The notes beneath the pieces were generated by a model. The model ran no database searches, was not told the origin of the DNA, and worked only from the letters and a program-made list of their open reading frames with translations. Positions 54,550-64,000 of a stretch of 64,000 nt of DNA are shown here, piece by piece. The translations under genes were made by a program, and so were the position numbers. Position 1 is the first letter of the stretch, and every line of letters starts with the position of its first letter. Source of the DNA: Limnephilus marmoratus (Eukaryota > Arthropoda > Insecta > Trichoptera > Limnephilidae); assembly GCA_917880885.1 (NCBI GenBank), contig OU862915.1:39068676-39132675 (forward strand), read 5' to 3'.

Positions 54550-55216
54550 TAGTCTGTCAAAAAAGAGTAGAAAATATAAAAACTGGAACTACTAAATTTG
54601 TAGACTGGCAACACCAATTTAACTGTCAAATATTTTTTTGAAGTGCAATGACACTGAATGTATAGAACACAGTAAACCACATTTTAAAATACATTTTTCT
54701 TCATGACATAAATTTGATTAAAGGGTGATTTATAAAGCGATTTGCTTTAATTTAATTTAACATAAATTTGAATTTAATAATAGATAGAAAGGAAGAATCC
54801 CTAATGGTGAGTTTAGTTACACTACTTTTAGATCTGAATGAGTTAAATATATTCAGATCTAAAATTAAAGACATGATATAAGCCCAGGCAACGCTAGGTA
54901 CTTTATCTAGTATTAAATAAATGTAAGCAATTTTTAAACTGTGCTTTATATTTTATTACATTATAGTTTTTCTTCATTATGTTATCACAAAATTGCAAAA
55001 GTATAATAATATACCTATATGCAATTCTAATTTTGAGATCGGCGGGTATCTATACTGCAATGTAAAAAATATTTTTTCCACTATTATGCCTTTTTAATTT
55101 TTTATAAAAATGTAGGTTACACAGCTTTACTTTAACACCATGAGTGATGTGTTTAGTCTTGCCATTTGATCAACAATGGCGCCTTCATATATTTTCTACT
55201 CTTGTTTGACAAACTG
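54550..55216. mobile_element. Tc1/mariner-type MITE, about 30-bp inverted ends, TA target
   Basis: Left end TAGTCTGTCAAAAAAGAGTA, then GAAAATATA. Right end in reverse CAGTTTGTCAAACAAGAGTA, then GAAAATATA. TA dinucleotides flank both (54548-54549 and 55217-55218). The 667-bp interior has no transposase frame. Superfamily is inferred from the TA duplication and CAGT-like end. Confidence 0.75.
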
Positions 55217-55218
55217 TA

Positions 55219-56694
55219 TTTTAAAATTCACATGGAAATGAGAAAATATAAATACAGTAGTTACACGATAATTAATATTGTAAATAAGCAGTACCCTGAA
55301 TATTTTGAAATAATATAATTTCGTGAGGAAATTATGTGAAATGTGTCTATCATATGTTCATGTGTTAGTTATTTAGGATATTTTGAATGTCTGTTCTTTC
55401 CTTTTCAGCCAACCATATTATACTAACTGGTTAGTCGTGATATTTGAAAACATGTAATGGCCACCTATTTTTTTCGCCTACGGAGCATTTTCCGTATCTG
55501 GTATCGTTCGTATATATACAAACAATTTCGGAATGTTGAAGATCCACCCACTTTCATAATTATAAGTGGAAAATGTAGTTTCTGCGTTGTTGAAGGGCTA
55601 AACTAGAAGTAGAGGATCGAGCCATCAACGCCCGAATGGGAACCAATGACTACCATACTACCAACCAGTTGGTCGTGATATCATATTCAAAACATGAATT
55701 TCACATAATTTTTATCGCCTGCGGCACTTTTTCATCTGCTCTATCTTACTTTTTTCATGCATAAGGGGGAGGGGCGTTGAAAAAATTATTCTTCTGATAA
55801 AGTTGGGATCCTTTGCGCAATACACTGCTGCTAAATCACGATGACGACGGGCGATCTGTCAGACGGGCAGGTACAAGCGCGCTGACCACGCACTGACTGT
55901 GCAGGCTCGCACGCGCACGTTTGACGTCACCGTTCACGTGGCCCCTCCAAAAATATGACAATTTTATACGGCCCGTCACCAAAACTATTTTCCGACCGCT
56001 GCTCTATTTAATCATACAGGCCAACTTTTTTCGTACTGTCGCTGCTTGAATCCCTAGAGAAAGGTTATCTTCTTGCAATTCAAGTAGGATAGGAGGCCCG
56101 ACTAGAAGACGACATCTCCGGAAAAAAATTAGAACTATGCTTAACATAATATTACGATAATGCGAAATGACGATATAATCTTCTGCGTTCAGAGCCTTAG
56201 CGTTCTCAGCCACGCTTGTGCCTGTGATCCTTATTGCCTTTGTTTTTTTTTCTACTACAAGGTTGTGGCTATTACGTTTTATTTTATGTCTTCTAATTTT
56301 GGTGTCTTATCCTTTAAAAATACCACTGTTGAAGACCATGCTGTTGAACTTCATATTGAGTTAATTTAATATTAATTATCATTCAATCTCATTTATTGCT
56401 GCCAATTTTCTACTTTATTAATATTTAATTCACTTTTAATGGCAGATTTAATTCAGTACCTTAAAATTAACAGTCACAAAGCTATAATGTAAGCCATGTC
56501 CTCTTTCTATGATTATCATATGTCAATATTATAAAAACCATAACCGAGTTTATTTTTAATCCTTTTTTCTAAGAGGTCAATAAACAACTTTTGCTTTTGT
56601 CTTTTTCGACAAGATATTATTATTATCGCCAACCTTTTTCCTAAACACTCTTTGTATTCTGATGTTTCATACAATATCCCTCCACCTAACTATT
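55219..56694. other. Intergenic, nothing recognised
   Basis: Includes two similar sentences around 55410-55460 and 55650-55720 (AACTGGTTAGTCGTGATAT.. / AACCAGTTGGTCGTGATATC), a possible old duplication or a short repeat. No coding motif. Confidence 0.4.
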
Positions 56695-57188
56695 TTTTTT
56701 TTTTTATTTGAATTTTATTTTAGTAATTTGTACATTTAAGTTTACAAATTTCTAATTGATTATAATATTTCATATTGCAGTTTTTTTTTAATTATAATAT
56801 TTTAAATTCACAAAATTTTTTGAAATCACAAAATTTTTTGTTTTTGTTTTATGTAGCTCCTACAATCCATCTTGAACTTTTCAATTGGTGAGGACTTAAG
56901 AGTTTCTGGTAGTGTGTTATATAACTTAATTCCTTTGTACAGCAGACTGTTTTGCGTATTCGTTTTGTCCTTTTTGTTTAATCTTATTTCCTTGCAAGTC
57001 CTTGTGTAATGTCTGTGAATGTCCTTATTGTATACGATTTTATTTGTGAAGTATTTTGGTAACATGTTGTTTAATATTTTGTGAATAAATATCAACGTGT
57101 TCAAGGTCAGTATTTGTTTCACTGTTAACCAATTAAGTTCCTTTAACCTATGACTATAATATTGACTTAAATGATTGCAAAATTTCAC
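56695..57188 (-). pseudogene. LINE ORF2 C-terminus plus 3' UTR, minus strand
   Basis: An intact 120-codon frame (57188 to 56826) reads LSQYYSHRLKELNWLTVKQI, FIHKILNNMLPKYF, NKDIHRHYTR, LLYKGIKLYNTLPETLKS. This is the C-terminal region of a CR1/jockey-type RT protein. A T-rich tract near 56692-56704 (poly-A on the minus strand) probably marks its 3' end. It lies head-to-head with the plus-strand LINE beginning at 57184. Confidence 0.75.
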
Positions 57189-57766
57189 TTAAAGAGGTTT
57201 ACCAATCCTTAAATAATCTCTCTTACAAAAAAAGTACCGGACCTGATGGCATTCCAGAAATCTTTCTAAAAGAATGTAATTTGTATGTTGTTCAACTTAT
57301 CACTTTCATCTGGAACATTTTCTGACTCATGGAAAATTTCATATATCCGACCCATTTTTAAGTCCGGAAACAAGTCAAATATTGGAAATTACAGACCGAT
57401 ATCAATTATATGTAATATTCCAAAAATATTTGAATCGATAATTACAAAGAAAATCACTCCTATTTTCAAAAATGTTCTAATTGAGGAACAGCATGGATTT
57501 AGATCGGCGAAATCTACAACAAATTTACTTTCCTTTACAAGTACCATTGTGAAAGCCTTAGAAGATAATACTCAGGTTGATGTCCTCTACTCTAACTTCT
57601 CCAAAGCCTTCGACAAAGTTAATCACCGTATCCTCATGGCCAAACTTTATGCTATAGGCATTAGAAACCCTCTGTTATCATTCTTTCACTCTCACTTGAC
57701 AAACAAAGGGTTGAAATAAATAACTTTGAATCCTTTAACATTGATGTAACTTCCGGCGTTCCCAAG
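57184..57766 (+). pseudogene. CR1/jockey-type LINE RT, part 1
   Basis: VYQSLNNLSYKKSTGPDGIP, frameshift, then LSLSSGTFSDSWKISYIRPI, NYRPISIICNIPKIFESII, EEQHGFRSAKSTTNL, DVLYSNFSKAFDKVNHRIL and (next frame) VTSGVP. RT fingers and palm up to block B. It is interrupted exactly inside the GVPQGS motif by a family X copy. The catalytic-region FSKAFD replaces the usual DFSKAFD (N in place of D). Confidence 0.8.
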
Positions 57767-58112
57767 TTTCAATTTGGGAGGCGGGAATGGGTACCGCCGC
57801 CCCGGGAACCTTTATTGGATAACCAACACCTCTGCCACAGGTCACACCAAGTGGTTTGCTACGTTTGGTGATTTAGCAGGGGTGCCCGGGTTCATGGGAT
57901 GAGGTTTGTCTCGGTCTTGGAGGTGGATGACCAGAACACACTGAACCCCAGATTCCTACCCACTCTTTAAACCCTTTTCCTTCCCAGAACTCTCCTCTCC
58001 TTCCTTTCCCTAAAAAACTCCCACACAGCATCCCCAAAGATGACATAGGCCCTCAGGGAAATTATTTTCCTCAGGGCCTCCTGTGTGGGTCTCATGTAAA
58101 AAAAAAAAAAAA
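57767..58112 (+). repeat. Family X inserted in a LINE RT gene
   Basis: It starts TTTCAATTTGGGAGGCGGGA and ends CTGTGTGGGTCTCATGTA plus about 15 A. It has an internal deletion after GTCTTGGAGGTGGATG. The 3' hairpin is present: GCCCTCAGG, AAATTATTTT, CCTCAGGGC (about 58050-58078). Both boundaries are clean because the LINE frame resumes at 58113. Confidence 0.88.
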
Positions 58113-58857
58113 GAGTCCATTTGGCCCCGCTTTTTTTCAACCTTTTTATTAATGATATGTTTATTAATTTTTTCTCACACACGTTTCTGGCTATTTGCTG
58201 ATGATAATAAGATTCTTAAGATTATTTAATCCCACCTTGACTGTTTACTATTTCAACTTGATATTGATTCATTTAACGATTGGTGCAAAATTAACTGCAT
58301 GGAAGTTAATGTTGATAAATGCAAAATTTTGTCCTTTCATAGAACTAAGAAACCTATTCAGTTTTATTATAAACTAAATAGTGTTTGTCTATCTACTGTC
58401 ACATCTATCAAGGACCTTGGAGTCACTCTAGACTGCAAACTTTCTTTCCGTGATCACATTATAATATCGTAAATAAATCACTTAAACTACTCGGCTTCAT
58501 TCATAGAATTACCTCTGACTTCAAAAATATAAGTACACTTAAAACTCTTTACTGTTCGCTGGTTCACCCTCACCTTGAATATGCTAGTGCCATTTGCTCT
58601 CCTTTCTATGCTGTCCACATTTGTCACATCAAATCCGTACAACATCGTTTCCTAATAGGAATTGCTTGAAGGTTGGGTCTTGAAAGAGGCGAGTACTCAT
58701 ATAACGATATCGAACATATCTTAAACATTTCTTCTTTAGAAAAACGTAGAAAAGACTCTGATCTAATTTGCACATTTAAAATTATAAACAGTATTACTGA
58801 TACACCTGCATTATTACAACTCATCCAGTTCAACATACCTTTCCGTAGACTCCGAAG
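58113..58857 (+). pseudogene. CR1/jockey-type LINE RT, part 2
   Basis: SPFGPAFFNLFINDMF, FLAIC.DDNKILKI (YADD region, damaged), FNDWCKINCMEVNVDKCKIL, IKDLGVTLDCKLSFRDHI, LLGFIHRITSDFKNISTLKT, HPHLEYASAICSPFYA, LGLERGEYSYNDIEHILN and LEKRRKDSDLICTFKIINS. Several frameshifts. It continues after the hAT element at 59798. Confidence 0.8.
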
Positions 58858-59797
58858 TAGTGTCCGACCGAACTTTCGGATTCGGCCTAGTTTCGGCCAA
58901 AAAACGAGTTTCGGCTTAGTTTTGGTTTCGGCCGCCATCCAGCCGAAACTACGACCGAAACCGAAACTGAATTCGGGAGGTTTCGTTCTGCGATCGGACA
59001 TGTTCGGTTGCCAATATGACCAAAGTTTAGAAGAAATTATTTTGTTCTTAAGATGAAAGATCTTCATTTAGTTAAAGAGATAACGCATATTTTTTTCATA
59101 CATTATTATTTGCCTTAAAAATATTTTTTATTGTAGGTAGGTAGGTACTTTTTAATTTTAATTGTATTATAGTAGTTCATTAAAAAGAGTATTATTTGCA
59201 TTAAAATATTTTGTTATTGTAGGTAGGTAGGTACTTTTTAATTTTAATTATATTGTAGTTTATTAAAAAGAGTGCCATTCAATATGACCAAAGTTTAGAA
59301 GAAATTACTTGGTTATGTGGTTAAATACAAAGTTTTTGTATTAATTTTATAACAAATTATTTTGTTCATAAGATGAAAGAGTTTTTTTTAGTGTACCTAA
59401 ATAAATTAGGTTTAAAAAAGTAATTTTGTTTTCTAACTTTTATTTTATGTTGTTTGTTAATAATGTTCAAACAGGTAATACCTACTACTTCTTTTTTTAA
59501 TATTATTTACGTAGCGATTTACGATTACGATTTCAAAAAGCATAAATAATTTATTTGAAATAAGGAGTGATAATTATGTTATGTTTATTTTAGTTCAAAT
59601 ATCAGAGACTGAATGATTAATATATGATTTAAAAATAAAGGCTGATTGATTAAGATTGACTATTTTTTTCCACGAAAACATGACCTTATATGGAAGTTTC
59701 GGTTTCGGTTTCACGTTTCGGCCGAACCTGAGACCGAAGCCGAAACTTAGTTTCAGTTTCGGTTTTGGCCGTAAAAACTAGTTTCGGTCAGACACTA
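58858..59797. mobile_element. Non-autonomous hAT element inserted in the LINE, 8-bp target duplication
   Basis: TAGTGTCCGACCGAAC at the left and TAGTGTCTGACCGAAAC (reverse complement) at the right are the terminal inverted repeats. ctccgaag is duplicated exactly at 58850-58857 and 59798-59805. Subterminal TTCGG/CCGAA motifs are dense. The 940-bp interior is AT-rich and contains an imperfect direct duplication (about 59104-59180 and 59190-59275; CAATATGACCAAAGTTTAGA at 59010 and 59280). No transposase. Confidence 0.9.
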
Positions 59798-59895
59798 CTC
59801 CGAAGTAATGAATTGCTGTTCCTCAATCAACATTTTACTAATTATGGATACCATTCTCACTTATCCAGAATGTCGAGGCTTGTCAACGCAAGTCA
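59798..59895 (+). pseudogene. CR1/jockey-type LINE RT, part 3
   Basis: [20 protein letters not shown] and SRMSRLVN continue the frame that read PFRRLRS before the hAT insertion. It ends at the ATGG microsatellite. Confidence 0.7.
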
Positions 59896-59897
59896 AC

Positions 59898-60022
59898 GGA
59901 TGGATGGATGGATGGATGGATGGATGGATGGATGGATGGATGGATGGATGGATGGATGGATGGATGGATGGATGGATGGATGGATGGATGGATGTATGGA
60001 TGGATGGATGGATGGATGGATA
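59898..60022. repeat. (ATGG)n microsatellite
   Basis: About 30 GGAT/ATGG units with one GTAT interruption, followed by GATAAATA-rich decay. Confidence 0.97.
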
Positions 60023-60720
60023 AATAGATAAATGGATAAATGAATCAATTAATAAATGAATAAAAAAATAAAGAAAAAGATAAAATGATAAATAAATAAA
60101 ATAAGTCCTAAATTATAAACATACATTATTTATCAGATTATAAACAAGTTTGACAAACAAAGTCGTTTAATCTAATGAAGATCAATCTCCATCATACATT
60201 TACATCAAGAGACTTCAGTTTTCAATCCAAAACCTTAGATTTGCGTCCCTTGGGGCAGAACTGAGGACTGGCGTACCAAAACATTGGTCCTTCGAGCCGG
60301 ATTTGAACCAGCGGCCAATTGATTTGCAGTCCAACTTCTCCTAGTTTTCAGTTAATTATAAGAGCCCCCTGGGCTCTCAAACGCCTCTTCATTAATGGGT
60401 GTTCCTTGGCCACTAATATATTCTATGTACTACAACCTACAAGCATCTTTTCCTTCTCAATCAAATTCGGAATAATACCTTTTTTCTTAAACGCACACGC
60501 ACAGGATGGCGAGCGTTCATTCAAGTAAGGTGTTTGTTCTGAATGGTGGTCTCTCGACAGATAAAGTTACCGAATTCGCCCCACCCACACATGTTTCTTT
60601 ACACTTGATTTCAACTTATTATTTCCTGCTGGAAGTATCTATTTAAGTCGAACTAGACGTTAAACAAAGAAAAAATAAGATTATTAGGTTTTTCTATTAT
60701 TTAGTATGTTCGTAAATAAT
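60023..60720. other. Intergenic; possible minus-strand tRNA-like SINE head
   Basis: About 60255-60330 in reverse contains GGTTCAAATCC (B-box) and CCAATTGGCCGC. No clear A box or body family. The rest is unrecognised. Confidence 0.35.
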
Positions 60721-60724
60721 AATG

Positions 60725-60800
60725 TTTGTAAAGTTAGACATGTGTACAATAAATGTATATAAACATCTGCAGAAGCCCTACGGCCGTTTAATAAATAAAT
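60725..60800 (+). repeat. Possible LINE 3' end
   Basis: GCAGAAGCCCTACGGCCGTT followed by TAATAAATAAAT resembles the 3' termini of jockey/CR1 LINEs. Weak evidence. Confidence 0.3.
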
Positions 60801-61144
60801 TAGTTGGGATTAATTAAATAATTTATACAATTTTACTAACTTTCAAACTTATTTGATTGACCTTTACCATCTCCCACGACATGAATAGTTTTTTCTCCTG
60901 ATAATTAAATTAAAACCAAGCAAGTAACTTATTTTTTTTCGTAAAGCGTGAGATGGAATTCAACTACTTTACCGGCTCAAATTTACACTATACTAGGTTT
61001 ATATACCTACATTATTTTAATTTTTTTGAAAAAATCCGGGAGATAAAATTTTAAATTATGTTAATGTTAATGTTATTGAGTAATTATTCTGTTTATGCTG
61101 TTTCATCAGAATGATAATATTTTCAAAAAGAAAAGTTATTTTTG

Positions 61145-61215
61145 ATAAGCTGGATCTCGAACTGGGTTCTGGTTTCAGAGACAACGAAAATTACCACTCT
61201 GCCACCGATGTCGTC
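61145..61215 (-). repeat. tRNA-like SINE head
   Basis: In reverse: TCGGTGGCAGAGTGG (A-box region) and AGTTCGAGATCC (B-box). The body is not recognised. Confidence 0.35.
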
Positions 61216-61439
61216 AAATTGAACACCAATGGTATAATTTAAACGGTAAGAAGACTTCATATACACTTTAAAGATTTTTTTTCCAAAGATACTATTTAGA
61301 TTTCATATAAGATTCGCTGCGATGTATCTTTAGGAACAGACGGAAAAAGAGTGAAGACATTAACCGGTACATAATATTAGCATTATAGTTTTAAAAAACA
61401 TTACAAATTGACCTAATAATTATAACAATAATCAAGACC

Positions 61440-61633
61440 AGAGTTAAGATGGCCTCTCGGAAGCTGGAAGTACCGCACAGGGCCCACAGATACTTTAATA
61501 GTAGCAAGTGCACTCCACGGTTGAATTTGGCAGCTACCTATGGTCTAGAGCCCCAAATTCCTTAAAAAAAACCTCAGCTCTGTGCAGAAACGGGCGGTCC
61601 GTTTGATAGATTCTCCTTTTTTTGTTTATATGC
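61440..61633 (+). pseudogene. Non-LTR retrotransposon RT tail, part 1
   Basis: KMASRKLEVPHRAHRYFNSS-like residues and SVQKRAVRLIDSP, typical of jockey-type ORF2 after the RT palm (LQ.RA.RLI). Interrupted by a SINE-A copy and resumed after 62033. Confidence 0.6.
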
Positions 61634-62033
61634 ATCCCGCACAAGAGTCCCAACTGCTCCCGTCTGGATCCAGTGAGACTATGGCATCCCCGATTGGGGT
61701 ATGTTGTGAGGCTGAAGGTAGTGGGGAGAGGAATGAGATAGGGAAGAAGAAGGTGGGGAAGTACCTGACTATTTAGATCTGGTCACCAAACACGACTAAA
61801 GCCATTTCAAGCAACGCTTCAATTCTGAAAGGTGGTCTTACACCAGGGCGATGCTGAGAGTATCTTCCACTCTGGAACGTGCCGCAAATATACTAGATAT
61901 ATATTATTTTAAATGAATAAATTGTGAAATAACACAAATTAATCAAATAAAATTTATTTGCCACGCCAGGATTCGATCCCACGACCTTCGGATTGCGAGT
62001 CAAGAGCCTTACCGCTGGACTACGCCGGCCGTC
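61634..62033 (-). repeat. SINE-A, full-length copy inserted in a LINE
   Basis: CCCGCACAAGAGTCCCAACT to the reverse tRNA head (GGATTCGATCCCACGACC, CTGGACTACGCCGGCCGTC). TCTCCT occurs at both junctions, a possible short target duplication. Confidence 0.85.
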
Positions 62034-62430
62034 TCCTATCTTAACATACAAATTGCAATATTTAGAGCAAAGATGTCAGGTGGGAATGCTGTTCTTATTC
62101 TACCGGTATTTCAATGGAAGATGCTTCGAGGCATTGATTCCTTCGGTACCGATGCGAATTCGGGAAACACGCTAAACACGCGCCCAACATTTGTACACGG
62201 TCGCCATTTGCACATGAGAACGGGTATTTCTATGACTCGTTCATGAGTTTAACAGCTCGGCTGTGGAACAGTTTGCTGGTCTCTGTGTTTCGTCCCTCCC
62301 ACAACATGGTCTGTTTGAGACCCAGATTCACTCCTTCCTTTCCACAAAAAGACCCTCCGCGCAGCATGAGGTAGATAGGCCCTTAGAGAAATTATTTTCC
62401 TCCTGAGTGGAGTTCCTAACATTCTTAATC
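62034..62430 (+). pseudogene. Non-LTR retrotransposon RT tail, part 2, with family-X-like 3' end
   Basis: FYRYFNGRCFEALIPSVPMR, then a frame reading YDSFMSLTARLWNSLLVSVF and RPSH, the classic C-terminus (FYRYF.G.C..EL; R.ARLWNSLP..VFP). After it come TCCACAAAAAGACCCTCC, GCGCAGCATGAGG and GGCCCTTAGAGAAATTATTT, TCCTCCTGAGTGGAG. These match the 3' end of family X including its stem-loop, in eroded form. Confidence 0.65.
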
Positions 62431-62862
62431 TTTAGACAGCTTTACTGATACATACAAACGCTACGTACTCGTATGTCTCCTGACAAATTTAACTTTTGGA
62501 ATGTAGCAGTATCATTTAGTTAATAATTCACCTTGAGATAACCAAAATAATTTGACTAATACCATTTCTTCCGCCCACATTAGTAATTTCATTAAATTAA
62601 TTCTGGAAATTAATCTATTTCTCCGAAAACGAAATAATCAACTTAAATCCACTATCAAATTATTATTCCCGGGAGAGCGGATGATGTCTTTTAATTATTA
62701 CGATGGAAAAGTTACACGAATCGACACAGTTTTTGAACCATTTCATCATAAATCAAAATGATGACAATTTAGCATTGTATTGTTTTCGATCTGACCGATT
62801 CAATTAGAAGTTGTTCAACTTTTGTATAGGTACTCGAACATGTTAAGTATCTAACTTTTTCT
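62431..62862. other. Intergenic, nothing recognised
   Basis: No motif-bearing frame or repeat. Confidence 0.35.
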
Positions 62863-62865
62863 AAT

Positions 62866-63261
62866 TGTCTTTGGAGATGCTAAGTGAAGGGTCATTTTAG
62901 GGAAAGGAAATAGTGGAAGGAAAAGGGTATGATGGGTGGTTAAGACTCTCTGGGTTAGTGTGTCCAGGAGAGATGGACGGATGAAGCTTTCCCTCCCACT
63001 GCGATGCGAGGCAATGGGTCGAGAGATTCCTGCTGGAGAGGTTAAATGGCCTCCCTCAACCAGTCCTTTCCAGCTCGCCACGCTGTACGTGGGCAAACGC
63101 ATTCACCGATACCTTGAAAAACCACATCCCATGAACTCAGGCATCCCTGCTAAGTCACCAAACTTAGTGATCCACTTGGGATGACTTATAACAGAGGTGT
63201 TGTTTATCCAATAAATGATTCCTGTGGCGGCGGTACCCACACTCGCCTCCTAAATTGAAAC
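62866..63261 (-). repeat. Family X, nearly full-length copy
   Basis: From AAAGACAATTAG and TGCTAAGTGAAGGGTC (3' side) to GGCGGCGGTACCCACACTCG, CCTCCTAAATTGAAA (5' end, 63259). All internal blocks are present. It lacks the stem-loop. Confidence 0.8.
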
Positions 63262-64000
63262 TTTAGCTTCATTTACATTCAAACGTCATAGAGAAAGAGT
63301 TAGTATAGTGTAACGTAATTATTTTCATGGTTCTTATTCAGTCAGTACTTGCTCAGAAAGAGTATTATTAATTTCGGGTGCCGTTGGAACGATTGATAAC
63401 AAATTCAAATTGCCTGGACGGTTGCTCGATTGTTTTTGAAAAAAAATGCAGAAACAGTTGTAAGGGTGACGTGAGGACATAACAATGGACTGGTCGGAAG
63501 TTTGATTTGTAAGGAGTTTTAATACTCGTAAATGATTGTGTAAATTTGCAATATTATGCGACTACACCTTAAAATTAGTGCTGTGAAGAAATATTGCTTG
63601 ACGCTCGTAATTTCGCGGCAAACAACCCACCGATAAATAGCCATTGGGATTTACTGATCACAGCTTGATACATTGATGTTTTGGTCGGGCGTGTTTACAG
63701 CCACGTACAATCCAATATCACCGAGGACAACTTTGATGAAGATTGCAGGCGCTTCTAAAATGACATCAAAATCTAGAACTATCCTTTCAATGCTCAAATA
63801 TGGCCATTGGACGCATTGTGATCAGCGGGCCTTTGTGGATGGACTGGAATCTTGGATGCTTCACGGTGTCATGGGCTTGCGAAGCGGCAGCTCTGGGGCT
63901 CTTCTCCAGCTATCTGGAGCCCTTGTCGCTGAGGTTAGAAGAGGTGCGCCATTTTAACTATGGAAAGCTACGAATGATCATTTGGAGTGGATTCTACTAA
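63262..64000. other. Unrecognised end of window
   Basis: Balanced composition after 63650 (GC-richer, GGAGCCCTTGTCGCTGAGG etc.), with two overlapping plus-strand frames (94 and at least 66 codons, the latter open to the window edge). No family signature or splice-bounded exon that I can defend. Confidence 0.4.

Noticed and set aside
59765..60031. MDGW-repeat protein
   Set aside because: Translation of an ATGG microsatellite fused to a LINE remnant.

Overview
This window looks like non-coding chromosomal DNA from an arthropod, most likely an insect; I do not assign an order. Three things point that way. There are two splice-bounded exons of a gene of the dpr family (Ig-domain cell-surface proteins known from arthropods). 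There are interstitial TTAGG-type telomeric repeats. The repeat content (non-LTR retrotransposons, tRNA-derived SINEs, hAT and Tc1/mariner-type MITEs) is typical of AT-rich insect genomes. No bacterial operon, functional tRNA/rRNA gene or CRISPR array is visible.

Host gene: the only cellular coding sequence I can support is the 3' end of a dpr-like gene on the + strand. The penultimate coding exon is 25154-25290 (end of an Ig domain with the DSGNYTC motif). It is followed by an 8,642-bp phase-1 intron and a terminal exon at 33933-34009 encoding GENPLAMQ plus a short hydrophobic tail. Sequence upstream of 25154 is presumably earlier intron, and sequence after 34009 is 3' UTR and intergenic DNA.

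Layout. 0-5 kb: decayed LINE 3' ends, a foldback hAT-like element, and a SINE-A copy split by a truncated RTE-type LINE. 5.5-10.7 kb: a complete LTR retrotransposon structure (LTR, primer site, polypurine tract, LTR) with about 3 kb of internal sequence that codes for nothing recognisable. 12.3-14.2 kb: a non-autonomous hAT element with an 8-bp target duplication. 16.1-22.6 kb: a nearly intact 5.4-kb I/jockey-type LINE (ORF1 with zinc knuckles; ORF2 with endonuclease, RT and RNase H) inserted with a 13-bp target duplication into an older RTE-type LINE. 24.4-34 kb: the dpr exons and their intron, which holds a base-perfect 279-bp inverted repeat with a 900-bp loop and a compound foldback close to the last splice acceptor. 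34-64 kb: a degenerate satellite, more LINE fragments, SINEs, a telomere-repeat-containing foldback (53.1-54.0 kb), a Tc1/mariner-type MITE (54.5-55.2 kb) and a LINE into which a SINE-like repeat and a hAT element were inserted (57.2-59.9 kb).

Repeat families named here: SINE-A (about 430 bp, tRNA head, poly-A tail); SINE-B (about 190 bp, tRNA head); family X (about 450 bp, poly-A tail, 14 copies, all beyond 25.3 kb, with a GCCCTGAGG/CCTCAGGGC 3' stem-loop that a LINE 3' end at 62.3-62.4 kb seems to share); families D, E, F and G (short interspersed repeats). The nested insertions give a relative chronology. The strongest candidate for something not usually annotated is the perfect inverted repeat in the dpr intron, whose transcript could fold into a long double-stranded RNA.
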